From positions 24,189 through 88,188 of the forward strand of contig NZ_POQU01000006.1 in assembly GCF_002938425.1 (NCBI RefSeq): DNA of 64,000 nt, given 5' to 3'. The notes under the pieces are model-generated. The model was not told the origin of the DNA and ran no database searches. It worked only from the letters and a program-made list of their open reading frames with translations. Each line of letters begins with the position of its first letter. Positions within the stretch are counted from its first letter, which is position 1. This document shows, in pieces, positions 17,349 through 25,458 of this stretch. The position numbers and the translations under genes are program-made. The stretch comes from Blastococcus atacamensis (GTDB lineage: Bacteria; Actinomycetota; Actinomycetes; Mycobacteriales; Geodermatophilaceae).

Positions 17349-18347
17349 TCACTTGACGGCGATCGGGTTGACCGGGGCGCCGACGGCGCCGGTCACGGGA
17401 AGGGGGGCGGCGGTGAGCCAGAAGTCGTAGCGGCCGTCCTCGGCGCAGTCGGCGGCGAGGGCGTCCAGGTCCCACATCTCGCCGATGAAGAGGCCGATGT
17501 TCGGGATGGCGACCTGGTGCAGGGGCTGGAAGGCCACGTCGAACTCGTTGGGCCGCACCTCGAAGCCCCACGTGTCGGTGGCGATGCCGGCGATCTCGGT
17601 GCCGTGCAGCCAGTCGGCGGTGGTGAAGGACAGGCCCGGGGAGTCACCGCCGGCGTAGTCCCCCCAGCCACGGCCCTCGGCGATGTCGCGGCGGGCGCGG
17701 GTCAGTCGGCCGGTGCGGACCACGACGAGGTCACCCCGGCCGATCCGTGACGAGTCGCCCTGCGCGGCGATGGTGGCCTCGAGGTGCTGATGAGTGATCG
17801 CGAAGCCGTCCGGGAGCTCGCCGTCGGTGCCGATCGCCCGGCCGACGTCGAGCAGCACGCCGCGACCGGCCATCAGGCCGCCCACGGTCTGGATGCCGGT
17901 GACCTTGTCCCCGTCGCTGGTCACCACGTCGCCGGCCCGCCGGCCGTTCCAGGCCGTGCCGTGGTCGAAGATGTGCCCCAGGCCGTCCCACTGGGTCGAG
18001 GCCTGCAGCGGCATCGCGATCACGTCGTCGGCACCGCCGATCCCGTGGGGGAAGCCCTGAACGCCCCGCTCGGCGTCGGTGCCGGTGTCGAGCATCGTGT
18101 GCACCGGGTTGGTGCGGCGACGCCAGCCCTTCTGCGGCCCGTCCATGTCGAAGCTCTGGGCCAGGGAGAACGACGCGCCCCGGCGGACCAGGGCCGCGCC
18201 CTCGACGCGCTTGGCGTCGTCCAGGAAGTTCAGCGTCCCCAAGACGTCGTCGGCACCCCACCGACCCCAGTTGCGGCAGCGCTCGGCCGCGGCGGCGATC
18301 GCACCCTCCGGATCGGACCGGTCGAGGAGCGGGGAGGACTCAGGCAC
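17349..18347 (-). CDS. Putative cyclase / kynurenine formamidase-like metal hydrolase (copy 2)
   Basis: 332 aa, the same length as the copy at 6006 and alignable along its whole length: NWGRWGADDVLGTLNFLDDAKR, STQWDGLGHIFDHGTAWNGR, ATDTWGFEVRPNE, ending PVNPIAVK. The GTG at 18347 is preferred because it gives co-linearity with copy 1; the longer form (to 18407) would run through the operator region. It heads the long leftward operon to at least 11936 and diverges from a LysR gene. Confidence 0.87.
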   Translation of the reverse strand: MPESSPLLDRSDPEGAIAAAAERCRNWGRWGADDVLGTLNFLDDAKRVEGAALVRRGASFSLAQSFDMDGPQKGWRRRTNPVHTMLDTGTDAERGVQGFPHGIGGADDVIAMPLQASTQWDGLGHIFDHGTAWNGRRAGDVVTSDGDKVTGIQTVGGLMAGRGVLLDVGRAIGTDGELPDGFAITHQHLEATIAAQGDSSRIGRGDLVVVRTGRLTRARRDIAEGRGWGDYAGGDSPGLSFTTADWLHGTEIAGIATDTWGFEVRPNEFDVAFQPLHQVAIPNIGLFIGEMWDLDALAADCAEDGRYDFWLTAAPLPVTGAVGAPVNPIAVK

Positions 18348-18393
18348 GGGTCGAGAGTGGTCCGGCCCACACGGGTGAGGGAAGACGAGATGT

Positions 18394-18410
18394 CTGATGA
18401 CAGCCATCAG
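18394..18410. promoter_or_regulatory. Candidate LysR operator between cyclase 2 and lysR 2
   Basis: Perfect interrupted palindrome CTGATG-ACAGC-CATCAG in the divergent gap. It ends 9 bp before TACGGT, the presumed -10 of the LysR gene at 18432. The first LysR gene has the same arrangement (palindrome, 8 bp, TACGGTGCGC). The position favours a LysR start at 18432 rather than the ATG at 18390, which would place the operator inside the coding region. Confidence 0.5.
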
Positions 18411-18431
18411 CGGCGTCTATACGGTGCGCCC

Positions 18432-19397
18432 GTGAACCTCGCCGGCCTGGACCTGAACCTGCTGGTCTCCCTCGATGCCCTCCTGCAGCAGCGCAGCGTC
18501 ACGCGGGCCGCCGCGCAGATGGGGCTCAGCCAGCCGGCTCTCTCGGCATCGCTGGCGCGGCTGCGCCGGCACTTCGACGACGAGCTGCTCAGCCGCGTCG
18601 GCAACGAGTACCGCCTCACGCCGCTGGCGACCCAGCTGGAGGGTCTGGCGCGGGTGGCGCTGTCCGGTGTCGAGCGGGTGTTCAGCGCGCAGCCGCAGTT
18701 CGACCCGGCCTCCTCCACCCGGGAGTTCTCGCTGCTCGTGAGCGACTACGGCGTGGCCGTGTTCGGCGACAGCATCGCCGCGCTGATGTCGGAGGAGGCG
18801 CCCGGCACCCGGCTGCGCTTCGCCGCGAACACGCCGCAGATGGTCGACCGGGCCGACCAGGTGCTGCTGACCACCGACCTCCTCGTGCTGCCGCACGGCT
18901 TCGTGTCCGACCTGCCGCACCTGGACCTCTACCGGGACGCATGGGTCTGCATCGTCTCCGCGGACAACACCGAGGTGGGGAACGAGCTGACCGTGACCCA
19001 CCTGGAGTCGCTGCCCTGGGTCGTCACCTACAACGGGCCGACGGCGTCCACCCCGGCGGTGCGGCAGATGCGGATGCGCGGCATCGAGCCGCGGGTCCAG
19101 GTGGTGACCGAGAACTTCCTGACCGTCCCGGGTCTGGTGACCGGCACCGACCGGGTGGCGCTGCTGCAGCGGCGCCTGGTGGACCTCCTGCCGCTCAACA
19201 CCGGCATCCGGACCCTCCCGGCCCCCTTCGAGGCGGGAACCCTGGTGGAGGCGATGTGGTGGCATCCGGTGTACCAGCACGACCCTGAGCACGTGTGGCT
19301 GCGTGATGTCGTGCGGCGGGCCACGGCACTGGCGACCGGGGATCCCACCGCTGCGCCGGTCCTCGATGCCGTGAATGGCCGGCCTCAGGAGAAGTGA
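18432..19397 (+). CDS. LysR-family transcriptional regulator (second)
   Basis: 321 aa. It opens VNLAGLDLNLLVSLDALL, with the HTH SVTRAAAQMGLSQPALSASLARLRRHF, then a LysR effector domain. The start is set at GTG 18432 by homology with the first regulator and because TACGGT precedes it by exactly 6 bases (leaderless pattern). An ATG at 18390 with GAGG upstream would add 14 residues and remains possible. It is divergent from cyclase copy 2 and is the likely activator of the 18347-11936 operon. Confidence 0.87.
   Translation: MNLAGLDLNLLVSLDALLQQRSVTRAAAQMGLSQPALSASLARLRRHFDDELLSRVGNEYRLTPLATQLEGLARVALSGVERVFSAQPQFDPASSTREFSLLVSDYGVAVFGDSIAALMSEEAPGTRLRFAANTPQMVDRADQVLLTTDLLVLPHGFVSDLPHLDLYRDAWVCIVSADNTEVGNELTVTHLESLPWVVTYNGPTASTPAVRQMRMRGIEPRVQVVTENFLTVPGLVTGTDRVALLQRRLVDLLPLNTGIRTLPAPFEAGTLVEAMWWHPVYQHDPEHVWLRDVVRRATALATGDPTAAPVLDAVNGRPQEK
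19371..19379 (+). promoter_or_regulatory. Recurrent GTGAATGGC motif upstream of the MFS gene
   Basis: GTGAATGGC near the 3' end of the LysR gene, about 100 bp before the transporter start. It is identical to the motifs at 3944 and 4905, and the flanking context GCCGTGAATGGC is also identical to that at 4905. Candidate regulator site, but it lies in coding sequence. Confidence 0.25.
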
Positions 19398-19481
19398 TTT
19401 CCGCTGCGGCCAGGTTGTCCTGACACTTCCACGCCAGTGACGCCGATCACCCGGATCGGCGCACGGCATCCGGAGACGCCC

Positions 19482-20729
19482 GTGTCGGAACGTGTTCTCG
19501 AGCCCTCGGTGACCGAGGAGCCCCTCGCCGGTGAGGTGGCGGTCGACCCCGCCACCGGCCGTCCCGCCGGCCGGGCGCAGGCCGCGGTGCTGCTGCTGGC
19601 CAGCTGCCTCGCCATCCTCGGCGCCGTCCTGCTGGCGCCGGTGCTGCCGGCCATCCAGGAGGCGTTCGCCGGAACACCCGGCGTGGAGGCACTGACGCCC
19701 GTCGTCCTGACCGCGCCCGCCCTCGTCATCGGCCTGACCGCGATGATCGCCGGTCGGATCGTCGACCGCGTCGGCCGCAAGCGGCTGCTGGTCTCCGCTC
19801 TCGTCGCCTATGCGTTCGTCGGCACGGCCCCCCTGTGGCTCCCGTCGCTGGAGCTGATCGTCGCCAGCCGCGTACTGCTGGGGCTGACCGAGGCCGCCAT
19901 CATGACCTGCTGCACCACGCTGCTGGCCGACTACTTCCACGGCACGACCCGGGAACGCTACTTCGGGCTGCAGGTGGTGTGCACGACCGTCGCGGCGACG
20001 ATCTGCTTCGGCGTCGGTGGGGCGCTGGGAGCTGCGAACTGGCGCGCCCCGTTCTGGCTCTACGTCGTCAGCCTGCCGCTGGCCGTCGCCGCGGCGAAGC
20101 TCATCTGGCAGCCGGCCCCGCGGGCGCAGGCAGCGGCCCGGACCTCCGGGCTGGCGCCCCTCCCGTGGCGGCAGCTGGGTGTGCCCGTCGGGGTGACCCT
20201 GCTGGGCGGGCTGGTCTTCTACGTCCTGATCGTCGAGCTCTCCTTCACCCTCGACAGCATCGGTGTCGAGTCCACCGCGACCCTCGGGGCGGCCAGCGCG
20301 ATCGCCTCGCTCGGCACGGCGATCGGCGCCTTCCTGTTCGGCCGGCTGGCCCGACGGGGACCCGCCGTGCTCGTGCCGCTGGCGTTCGGCCTGTCGGGAA
20401 TCGGGATCATCGGCCTCGGTCTGGCCTCCTCCGTGCCGGTCGTCATCGCCTTCGCCGTGGTGACCGGGTTCGGCAACGGGCTGCTGCTGCCGGCCCTGCT
20501 CACCTGGGCGCTCAGCTCCCTGGGCTTCGAGCAGCGGGGCCGGGGGACCGGGGTGTGGACCTCGGCCGTCTTCATCGGCCAGTTCTTCTGCCCCCTCGTC
20601 GTCCTCGCCCTCACCGGCGCCCTCGAAGGATTGGGCAGCGCTCTGGTGGTGCTCGGCGTCGTGTCGGTCCTCACGGCCGTCGGGGTCCGCCTCGCCCGCC
20701 CCGTCCAGGCGGTCGAGCCGGCGCACTGA
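19482..20729 (+). CDS. Major facilitator superfamily transporter
   Basis: 415 aa, about 12 hydrophobic segments. The MFS signature after TM2 is GRIVDRVGRKRLL, with a conserved central loop between TM6 and TM7. The GTG at 19482 is preferred because GGAG lies 8-11 bases upstream; the alternative GTG at 19437 adds 15 residues. A 40 residue soluble N-terminus precedes TM1. It follows the LysR gene in the same direction and probably imports the pathway substrate or exports an intermediate. Confidence 0.87.
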   Translation: MSERVLEPSVTEEPLAGEVAVDPATGRPAGRAQAAVLLLASCLAILGAVLLAPVLPAIQEAFAGTPGVEALTPVVLTAPALVIGLTAMIAGRIVDRVGRKRLLVSALVAYAFVGTAPLWLPSLELIVASRVLLGLTEAAIMTCCTTLLADYFHGTTRERYFGLQVVCTTVAATICFGVGGALGAANWRAPFWLYVVSLPLAVAAAKLIWQPAPRAQAAARTSGLAPLPWRQLGVPVGVTLLGGLVFYVLIVELSFTLDSIGVESTATLGAASAIASLGTAIGAFLFGRLARRGPAVLVPLAFGLSGIGIIGLGLASSVPVVIAFAVVTGFGNGLLLPALLTWALSSLGFEQRGRGTGVWTSAVFIGQFFCPLVVLALTGALEGLGSALVVLGVVSVLTAVGVRLARPVQAVEPAH

Positions 20730-20886
20730 CCGCACACGGCGAAGTCCCCGACCACGGCAGCGGTGGGGGCTCCGTCGTGGGAGGCGTCGCCGGGTTGCGG
20801 TCCGGGGCCGCTCGGCGATGCTCGTCAGGGGACCGTCGGGCGGCACCATCACCGGACCCGCGGCCGCACCGTCGAGGAGAACGCTC

Positions 20887-21991
20887 GTGAGGATCACCGC
20901 CGCCGTCGTCGAGGAGCTGCACGGGCCGTTCGTGGTCCGGGAGGTCGACCTCGACGAGCCCGGTCCCGGGGACGTCCTGGTCAAGGTGGCGGCCACCGGC
21001 TTCTGCCACACCGACGGCATCGCCCGCGACGGTGACCTGCCCTTCCCGCTGCCCGGCGTCCTGGGTCACGAAGGGGCCGGGACGGTGGTGGCGGTGGGGG
21101 AGGGCGTCACCGGCGTCGCCGAGGGGCAGGATGTCGTCCTCGGCTGGCCGTCGTGCGGAGCCTGCCGCAACTGCCGGGCCGGGGGAACCGCGCTACTGCC
21201 TGCGCATGGGCGAGCTGGTCGCCGGCGGCTCCCGGCTGGACGGCTCCTCCGCGCTGCGCGGCACCGACGGCTCACCACTGGCCAGCCATTTCTTCGGGCA
21301 GTCGTCATTCGGCACGTATGCGATGACCACCGCCTCCTCCCTGGTTCCCGTGCCGGCCGGACTGCCGGTGGAGATGATGGGCCCGCTGGCCTGCGGTCTG
21401 GCCACCGGTGCCGGCGCGGTGTTCAACACGCTGCGCCCGGAACCCGGCAGCTCGATCGTCGTCTACGGCGCCGGGACCGTCGGGCTCGCGGCGGTGATGG
21501 CGGCCCGCAACTCCGCGGCGACGACGGTCATCGCCGTCGACCGGCACCCGGCCCGGCTGCGGCTCGCCGAAGGGCTGGGCGCCACGCACACCGTGGACGC
21601 GACCGGCACCGACCCGGTGCAGGCGGTCACCGAGATCTGCGAGGGCCCAGCGGACGCCTCGCTGGACTGCACCGGCAACATCGCCGTCATCCGCCAGGCC
21701 ATCGACTCCGTCGGCATGCTCGGGACGGCGCTGCTCATCGGCGGCGCACCCGCGGGGGCGGAGTTCAGCGCCGATCACCTGAGCACGCTGTGGGGCAAGA
21801 CCATCCGGGGGACGCTCGGTGGCAGCGGCCACGGCCAGCAGCTGATCGCCGCCCTCATGGACCTGCACGCACAGGGTCGCTTCCCGTTCGACCAGCTGGT
21901 GCAGTTCTTCCCCCTGGACCGCATCGAGGACGCTGTCGAGGCCTCCTACAGCGGTGCGGTGGTCAAGCCCATCCTCACCATGCCGCACTGA
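20887..21991 (+). pseudogene. Zinc-dependent alcohol dehydrogenase, frameshifted
   Basis: The MDR/ADH family (AdhC/benzyl alcohol dehydrogenase type) is clear in two frames. Frame one covers VRITAAVVEELHGPF, GFCHTDGIARDG, GHEGAGTVVAVGEG and the start of the structural zinc loop CGACRNCRAG. Frame two resumes with EPRYCLRMGELVAGG, NAD-binding YGAGTVGLAAVMAA and CTGNIAVIRQAID to the end at 21991. Removing one G from the GGGGG run at 21181-21185 restores a normal 367 aa protein including the fourth zinc Cys. Either a recent pseudogene or an assembly error. Start GTG with GAGGAG upstream. Confidence 0.85.
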
Positions 21992-22079
21992 TGCCCGCCG
22001 CCGGTGCCCTGCCGGCTCGGGGCCCGGGTTTCGGACCGCGAGCGGCAGGGCAGGGCCAGGCGCCGACGAGGAGGGCTGG

Positions 22080-22466
22080 ATGAACCTGGAGAAGGTGGTC
22101 TTCGGGTTCTTCGTCGTCCTCGCGGCGACCCTGAACTTCGGCTTCTTCATCGGCGACATCGACGACCCCGCGCTGCACAACCCCTACGAGCTGTTCGCGG
22201 CCGTCGTGGTCAACCTGATCGCCACGGTGCTGAAGTTCGGCGACCGGACGCAGATCGGTGCCGTGCACCTGGCGACGAGCCTGGTGGCCGACCTGCAGCT
22301 CATCGCGGCCGCCATCTTCTTCGGGTACGCGACGCTGGTCTCGACAGCAGGCATGAACGAGTCGTGGACGGCGAGCGTCGTCTCCCTGTCCGGCGGCGCG
22401 CTGCTGGCCAACATCGTCTCCGTCGTCCTGCTCGTCGTGGAGACGGTCTCCTTCCACCGCGGCTGA
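22080..22466 (+). CDS. Small four-helix membrane protein (DUF6394-like) paired with a K+ channel
   Basis: 128 aa, MNLEKVVFGFFVVLAATLNFGFFIGDID at the start and three to four hydrophobic helices, ending FHRG. GAGGAGG lies 4-10 bases before the ATG. It ends two bases before the ATG of the K+ channel gene, so the two are co-transcribed. I recall this small family next to RCK-channel genes in other bacteria (DUF6394; the name is from memory). Possibly an accessory subunit; no enzymatic motif. Confidence 0.75.
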   Translation: MNLEKVVFGFFVVLAATLNFGFFIGDIDDPALHNPYELFAAVVVNLIATVLKFGDRTQIGAVHLATSLVADLQLIAAAIFFGYATLVSTAGMNESWTASVVSLSGGALLANIVSVVLLVVETVSFHRG

Positions 22467-22468
22467 CC

Positions 22469-24280
22469 ATGGGCAACCCGCTGCAGGCCTTCCGGAGGAG
22501 ACTCGCCGGCTCGGAGGGACCCGACCAGCGGCGGGTGCGCCGGGCGGCCTTCCGGGTCGCGGCCACCTCCGCCGCCCAGGCGTCGGCCACGGTGTTCCTG
22601 GTGCTGCGGCGGATGCGGGCGCCGCTGATCGTCCTGATCGTCATCTTCGCCGTGAGCGTGCTCGGGCTGACCCTGATCCCCGGAGAGGACGGCGACGGGA
22701 ACCCCTGGCGGATGGGCTTCTTCGACGCCTTCTACGTCATGAGCTACACCGCGACGACGATCGGCTTCGGGGAGCTGCCCTACGCCTTCACCTACGGGCA
22801 GCGGATGTGGGTGACCTTCTCGATCTACCTCGCCGTGATCGGCTGGGCGTACGCGATCGGCACGCTGCTGGCCCTGCTGCGGGACCGCGCCTTCCGGTCC
22901 GCGCTGGCGCTGCAGCACTTCAGCCGCAAGGTGTCGCGGCTGCGCGAGCCCTTCCTGCTCATCGCCGGCTACGGACGGACCGGTGAGCTCGTCGGGCGGT
23001 CCTTCGACAAGCTGGGCCGCCGGTTCGTCGTGCTCGACCTGTCGGAGGAGCGCATCGACGGCCTGGAACTCGGGTCCTACGTCGGTGACGTCCCAGGCCT
23101 GGCCACCGACGCCCGCGATCCCGGGCACCTGGCGGTGGCCGGGCTGGGGCACCCCTGCTGCGAGGCCGTCGTCGCGCTCACCAACGACGAGGAGGCCAAC
23201 CTGACCATCGTCATGGCTGCGGCGCTCCTGCGGCCGGAGCTGCCGGTCATCGCGCGGGTCAGTTCGCGCACCATCGCCGAGCGCATGCAGGCGTTCGGCA
23301 ACCCGAGCACGGTGAACGCCTTCGACCGGTTCGGTGACCACCTGCGGCTGGCGCTGCGCTCGCCCGCCACCTACCAGCTGATGCGGTGGCTGGAGAGCGG
23401 TCCGGGAGGCCGGCTGCCCGAACGGGCGGCGCCGCCGGTCAGCGGCCGCTGGGTGGTGTTCGGCTACGGGCGCCTGGGCCGGGAGCTCACAGCGGACCTG
23501 CGAGCCGAGGGGCTGGACGTCACCGTGGTCGAGGTGCAGCCGACCGACGTCGGCGGCACCGACGTCCTCGTGGGCGACGGGTCGGACCCCTGGGTGCTGG
23601 CGCAGGCCGATCTCGACCGGGCCGTGGGGCTGGTCGCGGGCACGGACAACGACACCACCAACCTCTCCCTGGTCGCGGCAGCCCGACGCAGCAATCCGTC
23701 GCTGTTCGTCGCCGCGCGCCAGAACCGCCCCGCGACCGCGCCGCTGTTCGCCGCCATGGACATCGACGCGCTGCTCGTGCCGACGGAGGTGGTCGCCCAC
23801 GAGGTGTACGCGCAGCTGTCCACGCCGCTGCTGTGGCGGTTCATCCGCGAGATGCCGAGCATGGGCGACGCGTGGGCCCAGCGGATGGTCGACCGGCTCA
23901 CCGACGTGTGCGGCACTCGCCTCCAGACGCTGTGGAAGGTGCGGCTGACGGCGGCGGAGGCCCCGGCGCTGCAGCGCTGGCTGGCCTCGGGCACGGCGAC
24001 CCTCGGCGCGCTGCTGCGCAATCCCGAGGAGCGTGAGGAGCCGCTGCACGCGGTGACGCTGATGGTCCTCCGCGGCGGGGAGGCGACGACGGCGCCGGCC
24101 GAGGACTTCGTGCTCCAGCCGGACGACGAGCTCCTCCTCGCCGGCCGGGCGGCGGCGCGGCGCGCGCTGTCCACCATCCTGCTGGTCGAGGGCGCCCTGG
24201 AGTACGTCGTGACCGGCCACCGCGTGCCGGCGAGCTGGATCTGGCGGAAGCTGACGCCGGGTCCGCGGGCCGGCGCATGA
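22469..24280 (+). CDS. Two-TM potassium channel with tandem RCK (TrkA-N/TrkA-C) domains
   Basis: 603 aa. TM1 is at about 51-71, the pore helix and filter are TATTIGFGE (residues 94-102), TM2 at about 113-137. Two cytoplasmic nucleotide-binding Rossmann domains follow, beginning FLLIAGYGRTGELVG (about 155) and WVVFGYGRLGREL (about 330), with a C-terminal TrkA-C-like segment. The filter is TIGFG rather than TVGYG, a variant seen in some bacterial channels. Inner-membrane K+ channel or K+ efflux gate; directly coupled to the small membrane protein at 22080. Confidence 0.87.
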   Translation: MGNPLQAFRRRLAGSEGPDQRRVRRAAFRVAATSAAQASATVFLVLRRMRAPLIVLIVIFAVSVLGLTLIPGEDGDGNPWRMGFFDAFYVMSYTATTIGFGELPYAFTYGQRMWVTFSIYLAVIGWAYAIGTLLALLRDRAFRSALALQHFSRKVSRLREPFLLIAGYGRTGELVGRSFDKLGRRFVVLDLSEERIDGLELGSYVGDVPGLATDARDPGHLAVAGLGHPCCEAVVALTNDEEANLTIVMAAALLRPELPVIARVSSRTIAERMQAFGNPSTVNAFDRFGDHLRLALRSPATYQLMRWLESGPGGRLPERAAPPVSGRWVVFGYGRLGRELTADLRAEGLDVTVVEVQPTDVGGTDVLVGDGSDPWVLAQADLDRAVGLVAGTDNDTTNLSLVAAARRSNPSLFVAARQNRPATAPLFAAMDIDALLVPTEVVAHEVYAQLSTPLLWRFIREMPSMGDAWAQRMVDRLTDVCGTRLQTLWKVRLTAAEAPALQRWLASGTATLGALLRNPEEREEPLHAVTLMVLRGGEATTAPAEDFVLQPDDELLLAGRAAARRALSTILLVEGALEYVVTGHRVPASWIWRKLTPGPRAGA

Positions 24281-24324
24281 CCGTCCCGGATGCGGCCGGC
24301 AGCACCCGGACCTAGCCTTCGCGG

Positions 24325-24621
24325 GTGGCCAGAGAGGACCTGCAGGACCTCGTCCGCCGTCGTCTCTGGGAACTGGCCAGGACGGCGCACGAGGCGTCGC
24401 GCCGGTCACGCTGGGTCATCCCGCCCGAGACCCTCTCGTTGATGGCCCGCCGTGGTGGCAGGAGCTTCATCAGCGAGGGGCTGGCCGGATTCCTGGCGCG
24501 TGCCCTCGACGTGCCGGAGAACCGGGTGCGCCGGGCAGCCGGGCTGCCGCAGGTCCCCGACGAGCGGGAGAGCATCACCACCCGGCCCGATCTCCGGCTC
24601 ATCCGCGGCGACGGCGTCTGA
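24325..24621 (+). CDS. Small basic DNA-binding-like protein
   Basis: 98 aa, no firm family. It has an Arg-rich helix at the N-terminus, then PPETLSLMARRGGRSFISE and LARALDVPENRVRRAAGL, which resembles an XRE-type helix-turn-helix recognition region. TAGCCT (24313-24318) stands 6 bases before the GTG, the leaderless -10 spacing seen repeatedly here. It is convergent with the esterase gene 21 bp downstream. Possible small transcriptional regulator. Confidence 0.6.
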   Translation: MAREDLQDLVRRRLWELARTAHEASRRSRWVIPPETLSLMARRGGRSFISEGLAGFLARALDVPENRVRRAAGLPQVPDERESITTRPDLRLIRGDGV

Positions 24622-24642
24622 CCGGCTCGGATCGCGGCGCGC

Positions 24643-25458
24643 TCAGAGGAGCAGGTGGGAGCGCAGGAAGGCGCTGACCGCGGCCAGGCAGGCCGGTGAG
24701 TCGAAGCCGGGGTCCTCGTGGTTGGCCCCGGCGAGCAGCCACAGCGTCGAGTCGGCGCCCTCGGCGCGCAGCGCCCGGTGGAGCTCCCGGCTGTGCTCGG
24801 ACGGGACGAGCCCGTCGCGGTCCCCGTGCATGAGCAGGAAGGGCGGGGCGCCCGGGGAGACGTGCGCCACGGGGCTGGCCTCGCGCGCCGCGTCCAGATC
24901 GTCCCGCACGCGCTCGGCGCCGAGCAGGCGTGCCTCGAAGGACGGCTCCGGCAGCGGTCCGGTGACGAAGGGCGGCAGCGGGCCCTCGGGGACGTCGGAG
25001 TCCCGCCGCAGCAGGTCCGACACCGGGAACCAGGCGACGACGGCCTGGACCGACGAGTCGCCGCCCGAGGCGTCGGTCCCGTCGTCGGTGAGCCCCAGCA
25101 GCGCGGCGAGATGGCCGCCCGCCGAGGCGCCCCAGGCGCCGATCCGAGTGGCGTCGAGGCCGTGGTCGCCGGCGTGCGCGCGCAACCAGCGGACGGCGGC
25201 GCGCGCGTCGTCCAGCGGGGCGGGGAACGGCGCCTGCCCGCTGAGCCGGTACTGCACGGCGGCCACGGCCACGCCGCTGTCGGCCAGCGGCAGGAGACGG
25301 GCCTCGGCGCGGTCGGTGCGCGATCCGCGCATCCAGCCGCCCCCGTGCAGCCAGATGCACAGCGGCGCGGGCCGGACGTCGGGCAGGTACAGGTCCAGCC
25401 GCAGCTCTCCGCCGTCGACCGTCGAGTAGACGATGTCGCGGAGGACCGTCGTCGTCAT
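24643..25458 (-). CDS. Alpha/beta hydrolase (acetyl esterase/BD-FAE-like)
   Basis: 271 aa. Oxyanion motif HGGGWMRGS, nucleophile elbow GASAGG, acid in HGDRDGLVP and His in GANHEDPGF, the hormone-sensitive-lipase/BD-FAE pattern. The ATG at 25458 overlaps the TGA of the upstream flavin-dependent oxidoreductase gene (GTGATG), so they form an operon. Cytoplasmic carboxylesterase; substrate unknown. Confidence 0.87.
   Translation of the reverse strand: MTTTVLRDIVYSTVDGGELRLDLYLPDVRPAPLCIWLHGGGWMRGSRTDRAEARLLPLADSGVAVAAVQYRLSGQAPFPAPLDDARAAVRWLRAHAGDHGLDATRIGAWGASAGGHLAALLGLTDDGTDASGGDSSVQAVVAWFPVSDLLRRDSDVPEGPLPPFVTGPLPEPSFEARLLGAERVRDDLDAAREASPVAHVSPGAPPFLLMHGDRDGLVPSEHSRELHRALRAEGADSTLWLLAGANHEDPGFDSPACLAAVSAFLRSHLLL

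Noticed and set aside
18390..18432. ATG at 18390 as start of the second LysR gene
   Set aside because: It has a usable ribosome site, but the operator palindrome would lie inside the coding region and homology with the first LysR begins at 18432; kept as alternative only.
18417..21020. 867 aa open frame on the minus strand opposite lysR and MFS genes
   Set aside because: Asp/Gly/Arg/Gln low-complexity product antisense to two well-supported genes; an effect of high GC and missing stops.
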